Positions 35,449-44,786 are shown, counted from the stretch's first letter. The stretch: DNA of 64,000 bases from Flavobacteriaceae bacterium (GCA_025800395.1 JAOXRU010000576.1:1-64000); one strand, 5' to 3'. Numbers and translations are program-made. The notes: generated by a model not told the origin, from the sequence alone.

Positions 35449-36005
35449 GTGAGTTGTTCTATGATTTTTGGAAAATGGGTGTATTCTAGTTGGTGCACTT
35501 TTTGTGCAATACTTTCGGCTGTATCTGCTGCTTCTACAGCTACATTTTGTTGAAATATAATGGCGCCTTCGTCGTAATTTTCGTTAACAAAATGGATGGT
35601 GATGCCTGTTTCTTTTTCTTTGTTTGCTAGCACTGCTTCATGCACATGCATCCCATACATTCCCTTGCCGCCATATTTTGGAAGTAGAGCAGGATGGATA
35701 TTTACGATCTTATTTGGAAAACTTTCTATCCATGTTGTGGGTATTTTCCATAGGAATCCTGCTAGGACAATAAAGTCTGGATTAATTTTTTTTAAAAGTA
35801 ACAACAAAGAATGATCATCCTTAAAAGCGGTTTTGTTGAAAAACAAACAATTTATCCCCAATCTGTTGCATCGATCGATTACCTTTGCGTTTCTGTTGTT
35901 GGTGAGTACGAAAAGGATGTTAATGTCCTTGTTGTCAGAAAAATAGTTATATATGTTCTCTACATTGGAGCCAGAGCCAGAAGCAAATAAGATCAAATTT
36001 TTCAT
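35430..36005 (-). CDS. purN: Phosphoribosylglycinamide formyltransferase
   Basis: 191 residues. Family signs: FASGSGSNVENIYNYF (phosphate-binding loop), NIHPALLPKYGGKGMYG (catalytic Asn and His) and NENYDEGAIIFQQNV (Asp). It transfers a formyl group from 10-formyl-THF to GAR in purine synthesis. First gene of the purN-rnhA unit. It is divergent from acpP with 180 bases between. Confidence 0.95.
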   Translation of the reverse strand: MKNLILFASGSGSNVENIYNYFSDNKDINILFVLTNNRNAKVIDRCNRLGINCLFFNKTAFKDDHSLLLLLKKINPDFIVLAGFLWKIPTTWIESFPNKIVNIHPALLPKYGGKGMYGMHVHEAVLANKEKETGITIHFVNENYDEGAIIFQQNVAVEAADTAESIAQKVHQLEYTHFPKIIEQLTCKAAQ

Positions 36006-36146
36006 AAGTAGTAGATTCCATTACCTTACTAGACAAAAGAAAGAAATATTCCCTAAATATTGGGTGAAATGACCAAAATCTTGATTATTTTTTTTATTTT
36101 TAAAACACAAATTATCGGTAAAATGTGGTTTTCAACCAAAGTTTTT

Positions 36147-36154
36147 TATTTTTG
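36147..36154 (+). promoter_or_regulatory. Promoter -7 box of acpP
   Basis: TATTTTTG fits TAnnTTTG, 31 bases before the acpP ATG. It serves a gene expected to be highly expressed. Confidence 0.5.
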
Positions 36155-36185
36155 CCATCAATTAAAATTTTAAAACTAAAAAATT

Positions 36186-36419
36186 ATGTCAGACATTGCA
36201 TCAAGAGTAAAAGCGATAATCGTAGACAAATTAGGAGTTGATGAGAACGAAGTAGTAGCTGAAGCTAGCTTTACTAATGACTTAGGAGCAGATTCATTGG
36301 ATACTGTAGAGTTGATTATGGAATTCGAAAAAGAATTCGATATTCAAATTCCTGATGACCAAGCTGAGAATATTGCAACAGTAGGTCAAGCCATTAGTTA
36401 TATCGAAGAAGCCAAGTAA
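36186..36419 (+). CDS. acpP: Acyl carrier protein
   Basis: 77 residues, the canonical length, strongly acidic. The phosphopantetheine Ser is in [14 protein letters not shown]. It carries growing acyl chains in fatty acid synthesis. It is followed by a strong hairpin and then fabF, the usual pair. Divergent from purN. Confidence 0.97.
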   Translation: MSDIASRVKAIIVDKLGVDENEVVAEASFTNDLGADSLDTVELIMEFEKEFDIQIPDDQAENIATVGQAISYIEEAK

Positions 36420-36441
36420 TTTATATTATAAAGCGAAAAAC

Positions 36442-36486
36442 AAATTTATTCATGCTGCTTCGGTGGCATGAATAAATTTTTTATTA
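36442..36486 (+). terminator. Hairpin between acpP and fabF
   Basis: A 14-bp perfect stem (AAATTTATTCATGC/GCATGAATAAATTT) with a 10-base loop is followed by T-rich DNA. It looks like a terminator or attenuator that lets acpP be transcribed more than fabF. Confidence 0.7.
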
Positions 36487-36519
36487 GATTTAGGCAATTG
36501 TTGTTTAAAATCAAAATCC

Positions 36520-37770
36520 ATGAAATTAAAGCGAGTTGTTGTAACCGGTCTTGGGGCGCTAACACCCATCGGCAATAATATAGAAGAATATTGGAAGGGA
36601 TTAAAAAATGGGGTAAGTGGAGCTGCACCTATCACCAATTTTGATGCTAGTAAGTTTAAAACACAATTTGCTTGTGAGATAAAGAACTTTAATGCCACCG
36701 ATTTTATCGATCGAAAAGAAGTGCGTCGTGCAGATAAGTTTGCCATTTACGCCTTAGTTACTGCTCAAGAAGCATTAGAAGATTCTAAATTAGACTTAGA
36801 AAAGATCAATAAAAAACGTGTTGGAGTAATTTGGGGAGCTGGAATTGGAGGGTTAGAAACATTCCAGCAAGAGGTGATGAATTTTGCCAATGGGGATGGT
36901 ACCCCGCGATTCAATCCTTTTTTCATTCCAAAAATGATAGCCGATATAGCACCAGGTTTGATTTCGATCAAATATGGTTTTATGGGTCCCAATTATACTA
37001 CAGTTTCTGCTTGTGCCTCATCGGCCAATGCAATATTTGATGCACTCAATTCTATCCGATTGGGATATACCGATATTGTTATCACTGGAGGTTCTGAAGC
37101 AGCAGTAACCGAAGCGGGTATGGGCGGTTTTAATGCCATGCATGCCATGAGTACGCGCAACGACGATCCAAAGAGTGCTTCACGTCCTTTTGATGCCAAT
37201 AGAGATGGTTTTGTTTTGGGAGAAGGAGCTGGCGCCTTAGTATTGGAAGAGTACGAACATGCAGTAGCTAGGGGCGCTACCATATATGCAGAAGTTTTGG
37301 GTGGTGGATTGTCCTCGGACGCTCACCATATGACAGCACCACATCCAGAAGGAGACGGGGTTGTTGCCGTTATGGAAAATTGCTTAGAAAACGCAGGTAT
37401 TCAACCACAGGAAGTGGACGCCATCAATACACATGGTACTTCCACGCCTCTTGGCGATGTGGCAGAACTAAAAGCCATTAGAAAAGTATTTGGCGATCAT
37501 GCCAAAAACATAAATATCAATTCGACAAAATCGATGACTGGTCACCTGCTTGGAGCTGCAGGCGCTATAGAGGCTATTGCTTCTATATTGTCGCTTAAGT
37601 ACAATTTGGTGCCGCCTACAATCAACCATAGTGCAGTAGACGAAAATATAGATCCAGAATTAAATTTGACCCTTAATACAGCACAAAAACGAGAAGTAAA
37701 CGTAGTGATGAGTAATACCTTTGGTTTTGGTGGTCACAATGCCTGTATTGTATTTAAAAAATTAGCCTAG
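36520..37770 (+). CDS. fabF: 3-oxoacyl-ACP synthase II
   Basis: 416 residues. The Cys-His-His triad is in TVSACASSANAI, NTHGTSTPLGD and KSMTGHLLGAAGA. It condenses malonyl-ACP with acyl-ACP in chain elongation. It sits between acpP and rnc, the typical flavobacterial order, with 14 bases to rnc. The start MKLKRVVVTGLGALTPIGNN is standard. Confidence 0.97.
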   Translation: MKLKRVVVTGLGALTPIGNNIEEYWKGLKNGVSGAAPITNFDASKFKTQFACEIKNFNATDFIDRKEVRRADKFAIYALVTAQEALEDSKLDLEKINKKRVGVIWGAGIGGLETFQQEVMNFANGDGTPRFNPFFIPKMIADIAPGLISIKYGFMGPNYTTVSACASSANAIFDALNSIRLGYTDIVITGGSEAAVTEAGMGGFNAMHAMSTRNDDPKSASRPFDANRDGFVLGEGAGALVLEEYEHAVARGATIYAEVLGGGLSSDAHHMTAPHPEGDGVVAVMENCLENAGIQPQEVDAINTHGTSTPLGDVAELKAIRKVFGDHAKNININSTKSMTGHLLGAAGAIEAIASILSLKYNLVPPTINHSAVDENIDPELNLTLNTAQKREVNVVMSNTFGFGGHNACIVFKKLA

Positions 37771-37784
37771 AGTAAAAAAAATAT

Positions 37785-38513
37785 ATGTCTTTTTTTTCTA
37801 AAATATTTAAATCCCAGTCCACTAGTGACAGGGATTTTTTATTTGGAATACAACGAATCTTAGGATTTAAACCGAAAAAAATAAACATATATAGAAAGGC
37901 GTTCACACATCGCTCTGCCAATATTAAGGATGAGAATGGCTATCCGGCCAATTATGAACGCTTAGAGTTTTTGGGGGATGTTATTTTGGGGGCTGTTATT
38001 TCTAGTCACCTTTACCATCAAATGCCCCATGGTGATGAAGGGTATCTAACCAAAATGCGATCCAAAATAGTGAGTAGACAACACCTAAACGAGCTGGGAA
38101 AAGATCTGGGGCTTATTCGCTTTGTGAATAGTAAGATTCAAAGCTCCAATTTTGGAGACAATATCCATGGCAATGTATTTGAAGCCCTCATCGGTGCGAT
38201 ATACTTAGATCTGGGTTATGCAAGTTGCGAAAAGTTTATCCACAAACAAGTGATCGCGCCCTATGTGGATTTGCAACAGTTGGAAGGAAAGATCATCAGT
38301 TATAAAAGTTTGTTGATAGAATGGTGTCAAAAAGAAAAGAAGAGTTTCAAATACGAAGCCTATGAAGACACTGGCAATGATGCCCTCAAGCATTTTGCGG
38401 TAAAACTTTACATAGACGCCCGTTTGGTGGCAAAAGCCAGAGCTACTTCCAAGAAAAAGGCAGAAGAAAAGGCTTCTCAGCGCGCCTTTTTTGCATTGCA
38501 GCATCAAATGTAA
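37785..38513 (+). CDS. rnc: Ribonuclease III
   Basis: 242 residues. The nuclease domain has the signature NYERLEFLGDVILGAV (metal-binding Glu and Asp) and later HGNVFEALIGAIYLDLG. A double-stranded RNA-binding domain follows (about 170-240, YKSLLIEWCQKEKKSFKYE...KKKAEEKASQRAFF). It processes rRNA and structured RNA. It could mature the stem-loop RNAs in this window. It is the third gene of the acpP-fabF-rnc run. Confidence 0.96.
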   Translation: MSFFSKIFKSQSTSDRDFLFGIQRILGFKPKKINIYRKAFTHRSANIKDENGYPANYERLEFLGDVILGAVISSHLYHQMPHGDEGYLTKMRSKIVSRQHLNELGKDLGLIRFVNSKIQSSNFGDNIHGNVFEALIGAIYLDLGYASCEKFIHKQVIAPYVDLQQLEGKIISYKSLLIEWCQKEKKSFKYEAYEDTGNDALKHFAVKLYIDARLVAKARATSKKKAEEKASQRAFFALQHQM

Positions 38514-38690
38514 GTAAACACAATCTTAAATTTTAATTATCTGTGAGTCTTTAGTAGGGAAATTGCTTGGGAAAGGCTATCTTTATCGCTTGCTAAATTA
38601 TTCGGAAAAATCATTTTTTGGAGATAGAGCAATGTGCCAATGTACAGCTTTATCTTTGATCGAGGATTTGTGCAAAAAAAGGAATATACC

Positions 38691-39152
38691 ATGACAGTCT
38701 GGAATCTTGAAGGAGATTTTTTGGAAGATCCATATTTGCTGTTTGGGATTCGTACTACTATCGAGTCCTTTTCTATAGCATTTAAGATCAATGCGGTAAC
38801 AGATTTGTTGTTGAAAAGAAGAAATAAGGATGGGGAATGGAAACCACATGGATCTGTGCCCATTTATGATTTTTTCGACAAGAAACAACAATGCAATTGG
38901 ACGCTTTTTCCAAATAAGCTATTAGTGGAAAAGACTTCCATTGGTAGCGATTTGTTTGCTTCTCAAATCCAAACCTTGTGGTATTTTATGGTACCCGAAC
39001 ACAAACAGGCAGACTATTTGCTGATGGTGGATAGTCAGGAGTTGTCCGATGTGGAAGGGATGATAAAGGCGATCCAAAATGTATCCGATGTAGTAGCAAT
39101 GTATCGCATAGATACAGAGGAACTAAAAACAACAAATCATTTAATGTTTTAG
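38691..39152 (+). CDS. IPExxxVDY family protein
   Basis: 153 residues from the ATG at 38691, which is preceded by AGGAATA; an upstream in-frame ATG at 38634 adds 19 non-conserved residues. The segment DFLEDPYLLFGIRTTIESFSIAFKIN fits the start of this flavobacterial family, and WYFMVPEHKQADYLLMV carries the local form of the IPExxxVDY motif. The function is unknown. Position between rnc and pyk is the conserved one, and pyk starts 1 base after its stop, so translation is coupled. Confidence 0.8.
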   Translation: MTVWNLEGDFLEDPYLLFGIRTTIESFSIAFKINAVTDLLLKRRNKDGEWKPHGSVPIYDFFDKKQQCNWTLFPNKLLVEKTSIGSDLFASQIQTLWYFMVPEHKQADYLLMVDSQELSDVEGMIKAIQNVSDVVAMYRIDTEELKTTNHLMF

Positions 39153-39153
39153 T

Positions 39154-40596
39154 ATGTTTAGAACAAAGAAAACAAAAATTGTAGCAACCCTAGGACCAGC
39201 AACCTCTAGCAGAGAGATTATTCAAAAAATGATTTATGCTGGTGTAAATGTCTTTCGAATCAATTTTTCACATGCTTCCTACGAAGATGTAAAAGAGCGT
39301 ATTGCGCTGATACGAGAATTGAGTATAGAAATGGAATACCATATTGCTATATTGGCGGATTTACAAGGGCCAAAACTTCGAGTAGGTGTAATGGCAGAAG
39401 AAGTGGTAATGCAAGTAGGAGAGGAGATTACTTTTGAAACTGGTGAACCTTTTAATGGCACCAAAGACAGGGTGTATATGAATTACGACAACTTCCCTAA
39501 GGATGTTAAAGTAGGGGAGCACATCCTTTTGGATGATGGAAAACTAATGTTTGAAGTAATCGAAAGCGATCGTAAGAAAAAGGTAAGAACCAAAGTTATA
39601 CAAGGAGGGCCTTTAAAATCTAAAAAAGGAGTAAACCTACCAAACACCAATATATCTCTACCGGCACTTACACCAAAGGATGTAAAAGACGCTAAGTTTG
39701 CTATAGAGCAAGAGGTCGACTGGATAGCCTTGTCCTTTGTACGTCATAGTAGCGATTTGAAAGATTTACAAAAGCTGATCGATCGATATTCGGATCATAA
39801 AATTCCAATTATTGCTAAAATTGAAAAGCCAGAAGCGATTCAAAACATAGACGAAATAGTGCGTAGTTGTGATGGATTGATGGTGGCACGTGGAGATCTA
39901 GGGGTAGAAATGCCAGCAGAAGAGGTGCCTTTGTTGCAAAAGCAATTGGTATTGCGTGCCAAAAAGGCTAGAATTCCTGTGATTATTGCTACGCAAATGA
40001 TGGAAACCATGATAAGTAGTCTTACGCCAACTCGTGCCGAAGTAAACGACGTGGCAAACTCAGTAATGGACGGAGCAGATGCGCTGATGCTTTCTGGGGA
40101 GACTTCTGTAGGCAGATATCCTGTGCAAGTCATAGAAAAAATGTCGGATATTATTCAACGTGTAGAGGATTCCTCTTTGATAGAAGTGCCAAAAACACCT
40201 CCGCATATTCGAACCAATCGATATATTACCAAATCCATCTGTTATCATGCCGCTAAAATGGCAGACGAAATCGATGCCAAAGCTATTTCTACACTTACCA
40301 ATAGTGGGTATACTGCTTTTCAGATATCTGCATGGCGACCCAATGCATATATTTTGGTGTTTACCTCCAACAAAAATATTTTGGCACGACTCAATCTGCT
40401 TTGGGGAGTGATCGCATTTTCTTACGATCGCTTTGTATCTACAGACGAAACCATAGAAGATGTCAATCGCATAGCCTGTAAACAAGGCTTTTTAGAGCCA
40501 GGAGATATGCTTATTAGCTTAGCAGCCATGCCTATTAAAGAAAAAGGAATGGTAAATACGCTACGAGTAACACAGATAGAGACTTGTAGTTTTTAA
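39154..40596 (+). CDS. pyk: Pyruvate kinase
   Basis: 480 residues. N-terminal ATLGPATSSREII (substrate Arg region), catalytic Lys in PIIAKIEKPEAIQNI, MVARGDLGVEMP and the C-terminal allosteric domain are present. It converts phosphoenolpyruvate and ADP to pyruvate and ATP in glycolysis. It has no extra C-terminal PEP-utilising domain. Last gene in the rnc run; a long inverted repeat lies past its stop, where it converges with cvpA. Confidence 0.97.
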   Translation: MFRTKKTKIVATLGPATSSREIIQKMIYAGVNVFRINFSHASYEDVKERIALIRELSIEMEYHIAILADLQGPKLRVGVMAEEVVMQVGEEITFETGEPFNGTKDRVYMNYDNFPKDVKVGEHILLDDGKLMFEVIESDRKKKVRTKVIQGGPLKSKKGVNLPNTNISLPALTPKDVKDAKFAIEQEVDWIALSFVRHSSDLKDLQKLIDRYSDHKIPIIAKIEKPEAIQNIDEIVRSCDGLMVARGDLGVEMPAEEVPLLQKQLVLRAKKARIPVIIATQMMETMISSLTPTRAEVNDVANSVMDGADALMLSGETSVGRYPVQVIEKMSDIIQRVEDSSLIEVPKTPPHIRTNRYITKSICYHAAKMADEIDAKAISTLTNSGYTAFQISAWRPNAYILVFTSNKNILARLNLLWGVIAFSYDRFVSTDETIEDVNRIACKQGFLEPGDMLISLAAMPIKEKGMVNTLRVTQIETCSF

Positions 40597-40611
40597 ATCA
40601 AAGAATAGGAT

Positions 40612-40651
40612 GAAATCATAGATAATTGCTAATGTTTTTATCTATGATTTC
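40612..40651. terminator. Convergent hairpin between pyk and cvpA
   Basis: A perfect 14-bp inverted repeat (GAAATCATAGATAA/TTATCTATGATTTC) with a 12-base loop. Its right arm overlaps the last four codons and the stop of the cvpA gene. There is no U tract on either side, so Rho-independent termination would be weak; it may be an mRNA 3'-end structure. Confidence 0.6.
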
Positions 40652-41195
40652 TGCTAGTTTGTTCTGCTGCTTCCTTATTGGAAAAGTCGCCAATTTTAAT
40701 GTCGGTATCTTCTGTACGGTCTAAAACATAATCAAAGACCATTCCGCCTAAGTCTTTTACAGGTTTGTAGAGGATAGAGGTTTCAATTCGGTCTTCTGAT
40801 ACGAAGCCAATTTTGTTGTTTGTTTTATGGAAAAAGATCAGTACCGCTCCCAATATAACGCCTATTTTTAGTGCCCCAAACGCTGCTCCAGCTATACGGT
40901 TGAGCGTTCCCAATGCCGCCATATCCACTATTTTGGTTAGGATTTTTCCAAGAAAAGAAACCGCCAACAATATCATGGCAAAGGTAGCCACAAAGGCGAC
41001 GAGGTTTATATAGTTTTCGCTCCAATCCAGTTTGGTTTTTAAATGATCCCCTGCGATATAAGAAAAGTGAATGGCACCATATATCCCAGCAATCAAAGCA
41101 ATAAGGGATGCAACCTCTATAAGTAGGCCTTTTCGGTAACCGCCAACTAGGCCAACAATGAGAAAAATGCCAAGTATGATGTCAATTACGTTCAT
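40638..41195 (-). CDS. cvpA: CvpA family membrane protein
   Basis: 185 residues with four membrane helices in the N-terminal 130 residues (IDIILGIFLIVGLVGGYRKGLLIEVASLIALIAGIYGAI). The start NVIDIILGIFLIVGLVGGYRKG is the CvpA signature. Members were linked to colicin V production and act in envelope function; the exact role is unclear. The last codons form part of the convergent hairpin. A -7 box lies 16 bases upstream. Confidence 0.88.
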   Translation of the reverse strand: MNVIDIILGIFLIVGLVGGYRKGLLIEVASLIALIAGIYGAIHFSYIAGDHLKTKLDWSENYINLVAFVATFAMILLAVSFLGKILTKIVDMAALGTLNRIAGAAFGALKIGVILGAVLIFFHKTNNKIGFVSEDRIETSILYKPVKDLGGMVFDYVLDRTEDTDIKIGDFSNKEAAEQTSRNHR

Positions 41196-41210
41196 AGTTT
41201 GATGTTTTCA

Positions 41211-41218
41211 CAAATATA
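41211..41218 (-). promoter_or_regulatory. Promoter -7 box of cvpA
   Basis: Minus-strand TATATTTG fits the TAnnTTTG consensus and is 16 bases before the cvpA start codon. The remaining 41219-41509 shows no gene. Confidence 0.5.
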
Positions 41219-41509
41219 AGGAAAAGCTACTAGGCGAAGATAAATAAGAAGACGCCAAAGGATATAAATAGAAGCAGCAACTGAGGTGTTTTGGGAATAT
41301 AATGCCAGCATAGGAGAGGATATTTTTTTATGTAAAATAGGATCCGTTTCAAAGAAACTACCAATACCTCTTATCCCGACGTTGGTTTTATTTTTTTTTC
41401 GTAATGCTAAAACCAGTGCTTTAGGATAGAGAATTGAAGTGTATTGTTCGATGAGGAAAGCATTATAGCCCCAAGAAATAAGACGATATCTTCTGTCCGC
41501 AAAAAACTG

Positions 41510-41517
41510 TATTTTTG
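41510..41517 (+). promoter_or_regulatory. Promoter -7 box very close to the gene at 41522
   Basis: TATTTTTG matches the consensus and ends only 4 bases before the ATG. Transcription would begin at or just inside the start codon, giving a leaderless mRNA, unless a later start is used. Confidence 0.4.
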
Positions 41518-41521
41518 TTTC

Positions 41522-41878
41522 ATGGTAGGAGATACACAATTAAAAACCTATTGGGAGCAGTTAGAAAAGAAGCTCTCCACGCAGTTTGGAGATGGAGAAA
41601 TCCTCGACTTGGATGCTATGATTTATTTGGTGGGCATCCAAGAATTGGGACAGCTGCATCGCAGGTTCAAAAAAGACGAGAAACTAAATTTGATGCATAT
41701 AGCGATTTGCACTTTGCTGGAACCCTATGGTTATTATCGTTTTGATTTTATAGACGATGACGGATGGCCTCATTTTGTTTCTGAAGCACCACTCCCCAAT
41801 TTGAAGCCGGGGGAGCAGAGCATTTTGATGAAAGAAGCTTTGGTTCAGTATTTTTTAAAAAAAGCATACCTCCAATAA
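41522..41878 (+). CDS. Conserved hypothetical protein before pheS
   Basis: 118 residues from MVGDTQLKTYWEQ; the longer frame from 41444 is not supported because a promoter box lies inside it. Helical, acidic, with LDAMIYLVGIQELGQLHRRFKKDEKLNLMHIAICTLLEPYGYYRFDFIDDDGWPHF, a pattern I have seen in flavobacterial proteins of unknown function beside pheS. No enzyme motif is visible. It runs toward pheS 40 bases downstream, which has its own promoter. Confidence 0.75.
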   Translation: MVGDTQLKTYWEQLEKKLSTQFGDGEILDLDAMIYLVGIQELGQLHRRFKKDEKLNLMHIAICTLLEPYGYYRFDFIDDDGWPHFVSEAPLPNLKPGEQSILMKEALVQYFLKKAYLQ

Positions 41879-41891
41879 GGGAAGAAATAGT

Positions 41892-41899
41892 TAAATTTG
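41892..41899 (+). promoter_or_regulatory. Promoter -7 box of pheS
   Basis: TAAATTTG fits TAnnTTTG, 19 bases before the pheS ATG. Confidence 0.5.
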
Positions 41900-41918
41900 C
41901 CCTTCCAAAAGCCAGACT

Positions 41919-42938
41919 ATGATTGAGAAGATAAAGGAACATATAGACGAAATAGAAAAATTTGAAGCTAGCACCCTAGAAGAAATAGAAGCTTTCCGTA
42001 TCCAGTATTTGGGCAAAAAAGGGTTATTCAATACCTTTTTTAAGTCTTTTAAAGAGGTTCCCAACGAGCAGAAGAAGGAATTTGGACAAACGGTAAACGC
42101 CATGAAGGAGGCTGCTTTAAACAAGGTAAATAGTTTGAAGGAGGCATTAGAGGCCAGTGCAGAAGAAGCTGGCGTGTACGGCGATCTGAGCCGCCCTGGT
42201 ATTCCCTTGCCTATGGGTGCAAGACATCCTATTTCGGCTGTGAAAAACCAGATCGTAGATATCTTTTCTCGAATTGGTTTTAATGTGTCCGAAGGTCCAG
42301 AGATAGAAGATGATTGGCACAATTTCACCGCATTGAATTTGCCAGAATACCATCCGGCAAGAGACATGCAGGACACCTTTTTTGTGCAAACCAACCCAGA
42401 TATATTGTTGCGTACCCACACCTCTTCGGTACAAGTGCGTTATATGGAAAACAACCAGCCTCCTATACGTACAATTTCACCAGGAAGGGTATATAGAAAC
42501 GAGGCCATTTCGGCACGCTCGCATTGTTTTTTTCATCAGGTGGAAGGTTTGTATATCGATAAAGATGTTTCTTTTGCAGATTTGAAGCAAACCTTACAGT
42601 TTTTTACAACCGAATTATTTGGGACGTCTAAGATTCGATTGCGACCTTCGTATTTTCCATTTACCGAACCTAGTGCAGAGGTGGATGTGTATTGGGGGTT
42701 AGAAACCGAGGTCGATTATCGTATCACCAAAGGTACTGGATGGTTGGAGATCATGGGTTGTGGTATGGTAGATCCCAATGTGCTCAAAAACTGTGGTATC
42801 GATCCTGTGGAATATTCTGGTTTTGCCTTTGGAATGGGTATCGATCGTATAGCAATGTTGTTGTATCAGATTTCAGATATCCGTTTGTTGAGTGAAAACA
42901 ATGTGCGCTTCTTAGAGCAATTTAAATCTGTATTGTAG
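41919..42938 (+). CDS. pheS: Phenylalanyl-tRNA synthetase alpha subunit
   Basis: 339 residues. An N-terminal coiled coil (1-90) is followed by the class II core: [19 protein letters not shown], motif 2 [21 protein letters not shown] and motif 3 [19 protein letters not shown]. With PheT it charges tRNA-Phe. pheT is not adjacent. The next gene starts with GTG directly after the stop codon, so the two are translated together. Confidence 0.96.
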   Translation: MIEKIKEHIDEIEKFEASTLEEIEAFRIQYLGKKGLFNTFFKSFKEVPNEQKKEFGQTVNAMKEAALNKVNSLKEALEASAEEAGVYGDLSRPGIPLPMGARHPISAVKNQIVDIFSRIGFNVSEGPEIEDDWHNFTALNLPEYHPARDMQDTFFVQTNPDILLRTHTSSVQVRYMENNQPPIRTISPGRVYRNEAISARSHCFFHQVEGLYIDKDVSFADLKQTLQFFTTELFGTSKIRLRPSYFPFTEPSAEVDVYWGLETEVDYRITKGTGWLEIMGCGMVDPNVLKNCGIDPVEYSGFAFGMGIDRIAMLLYQISDIRLLSENNVRFLEQFKSVL

Positions 42939-43334
42939 GTGAAAAAAGACATACAAATTCCAGAAAGCAGTGGAGTATATATAGCCGCCATGTACGATTG
43001 GAACGAAGAATTTGAAAGCTACGATTGGAATATATATGTTCTCAACGACAAAAACGAAGCCTTGGAGATGGTGCTGATCATATCGAGTGGGCAGGATGGC
43101 GATCGCAAAACTTCTATAATGCGGCACGGTATCGGTGTGGTAGCTGCTAAAGAAGCTGCCAAGGTGGAGTTGCTCAATCCACAATTGTTGTCTTTCGAAA
43201 ATAAATTTGCGGTCACTTATTACTTCCAGAACCAATTGTTTGAAAAAACTTTTGTATTTGCACCCAATAGCATACAAAAAGAGTTTAGGACGCAACTGCC
43301 AGCGGTTCACCAACTTGGTGTCTTAGCAAAATAG
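42939..43334 (+). CDS. Conserved hypothetical protein after pheS
   Basis: 131 residues beginning at a GTG that immediately follows the pheS TAG. The sequence DIQIPESSGVYIAAMYDWNEEFESYDWNIYVLNDKNEALEMVLIISSGQDGDRKTSIMRHG and then VFAPNSIQKEF is a small beta-rich protein of unknown function that I associate with flavobacterial genomes. It has no signal or membrane segment. Zero spacing makes it the second gene of the pheS transcript. Confidence 0.75.
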   Translation: MKKDIQIPESSGVYIAAMYDWNEEFESYDWNIYVLNDKNEALEMVLIISSGQDGDRKTSIMRHGIGVVAAKEAAKVELLNPQLLSFENKFAVTYYFQNQLFEKTFVFAPNSIQKEFRTQLPAVHQLGVLAK

Positions 43335-43425
43335 ATGCTTTTTTACTAGTTCTGGAGATTGGTGTGATTTATGACAATAGGCAAGCTATAATTGCCAAAC
43401 AAGCGAGGGGATAGGAAATTTTGTA

Positions 43426-43893
43426 TTACCATTTTTGATATGGATTGTTGCTTAGCATGCTATTGTAGTAGCGCACATCACCGGTAACCTCTTTTCCGAG
43501 CCAGTCGGGTTTTTCAAATGCGCTATTTTCTGTTTCTAACTCTATTTCGGCAACAATTAAGCCTGCATTTTCATTTTCAAAACAATCGACTTCGAATAGG
43601 TGTTTTCCTTTTTTTACAAAATATCGGGTTTTATAAATCGGATAAGGCAAACAGAGCTTCAGTAAGTTTTGGGCATCTTCTACTGCAATTTCTTTTTCCC
43701 ACTCAAAACGGCTGGTACCACTGGAATTGGAAGGGCCCTTAACTGTGATAAAAGCCCTATCTCCTATGATGCGCACCCGAACTACCCGTTTTTTATCGGT
43801 GTTTAAAAAGCCTTGTACGATACGTTTTTTGTCGTAGGCTTGGGCTTCAAATGCATGGTTTTTGACCAAGAATTTACGTTCTATTTCCACCAT
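43426..43893 (-). CDS. CYTH domain protein (triphosphatase-like)
   Basis: 155 residues. The start MVEIERKFLV carries the ExExK motif of the CYTH superfamily. Later charged residues line the tunnel fold (RVRIIGDRAFITVKGP, RFEWEKEIAVEDA, FEVDCFENENAGLIVAEIELE). Members act as thiamine or inorganic triphosphatases or adenylate cyclases; triphosphatase is the usual role in this clade. It overlaps the upstream gene by 20 bases. Confidence 0.9.
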   Translation of the reverse strand: MVEIERKFLVKNHAFEAQAYDKKRIVQGFLNTDKKRVVRVRIIGDRAFITVKGPSNSSGTSRFEWEKEIAVEDAQNLLKLCLPYPIYKTRYFVKKGKHLFEVDCFENENAGLIVAEIELETENSAFEKPDWLGKEVTGDVRYYNSMLSNNPYQKW

Positions 43894-44554
43894 ATAATTT
43901 AGATATTTTTAGTAGATGTTGGTTTTTATACACCCCAGGATCATAATTCATATTCGGAAGAAGAAACATTGCATAAGCCAATCTACGGGCAGATATGGGG
44001 CGGTATTTTTTTAATGGGCCATTCCAAATAAACCAAAGCCAGCTGCTAATTTTTATGGCAATTTCTTCCCCTTTTCTATGTTCCTCTCTTTTGCCGACGA
44101 TTAGAGAAGGTCTGAGAATAAACGTATTGGGGATATTGGCGTTTTGTACCGCAGATTCCATGAGGCCTTTTACCCGATTGTAAAAGATGTTGCTGTTGGG
44201 GTTAGCTCCTAGAGCTGAAACCACCACAAAGGTTGGTATGGCTTGTTCTCTACAAAGCTTAGCGGCCTGGGCTGGTATGCCAAAATCTATGGCAGTATAT
44301 TGTGATTTTATGGGTGTTTTTGCTTTGGTAGTGCCTATACAACAATAGACTTCGTCTGCTTTAAAAAATGCTTTGTATTTGTGCAGTTCAAGTAAATCTA
44401 CTTCAAATTCTTCTAATTGTGGATGCAGATATCCCAAGGGTTTGCGAGCAAAAACTTTGATTGTTTGATAGCGCAAATCATTTAGCAATTCTTTTACTAA
44501 AATTCGACCAGTTAGCCCTGTTGCACCCAATACTATTGCAGTTTTTTGCTGCAT
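43874..44554 (-). CDS. NAD(P)-binding Rossmann protein (YwnB/HTATIP2-like)
   Basis: 226 residues. The dinucleotide loop is GATGLTGRILVKELL near the N-terminus. DEVYCCIGTTKAKTP, FVVVSALGANPNSNIFYNRVKG and FILRPSLIVGKREEHR follow the atypical SDR pattern of the oxidoreductase HTATIP2 group. Substrate unknown. It is first of the two-gene unit with the CYTH gene (20-base overlap). Confidence 0.85.
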   Translation of the reverse strand: MQQKTAIVLGATGLTGRILVKELLNDLRYQTIKVFARKPLGYLHPQLEEFEVDLLELHKYKAFFKADEVYCCIGTTKAKTPIKSQYTAIDFGIPAQAAKLCREQAIPTFVVVSALGANPNSNIFYNRVKGLMESAVQNANIPNTFILRPSLIVGKREEHRKGEEIAIKISSWLWFIWNGPLKKYRPISARRLAYAMFLLPNMNYDPGVYKNQHLLKISKLYGGNRT

Positions 44555-44750
44555 CTAAGTTATACGCTTAATTCGTTGCTATAAAAATACTAGATTCAAA
44601 TGAGTTGGTGGCAAACTGATCGTAAAAACTCGATGAAATTTATACGGTGCATAACATAGAAATTCTAACAGTAAATGGTATAGACGACAAACTTTAAAAA
44701 TTACGGATGACTGATAGATACTATATATGCACCATATTGTTAAATTAGTT

Positions 44751-44786
44751 AAAAAAAGCAAGCTTTATTAGAGCAACTGCTTGCTT
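44751..44786 (-). terminator. Terminator overlapping the small ORF
   Basis: The minus-strand stem AAGCAAGC/GCTTGCTT with a 15-base loop is followed by seven U. Its upstream arm is inside the last codons of the 36-codon frame at 44768-44878. Confidence 0.7.
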
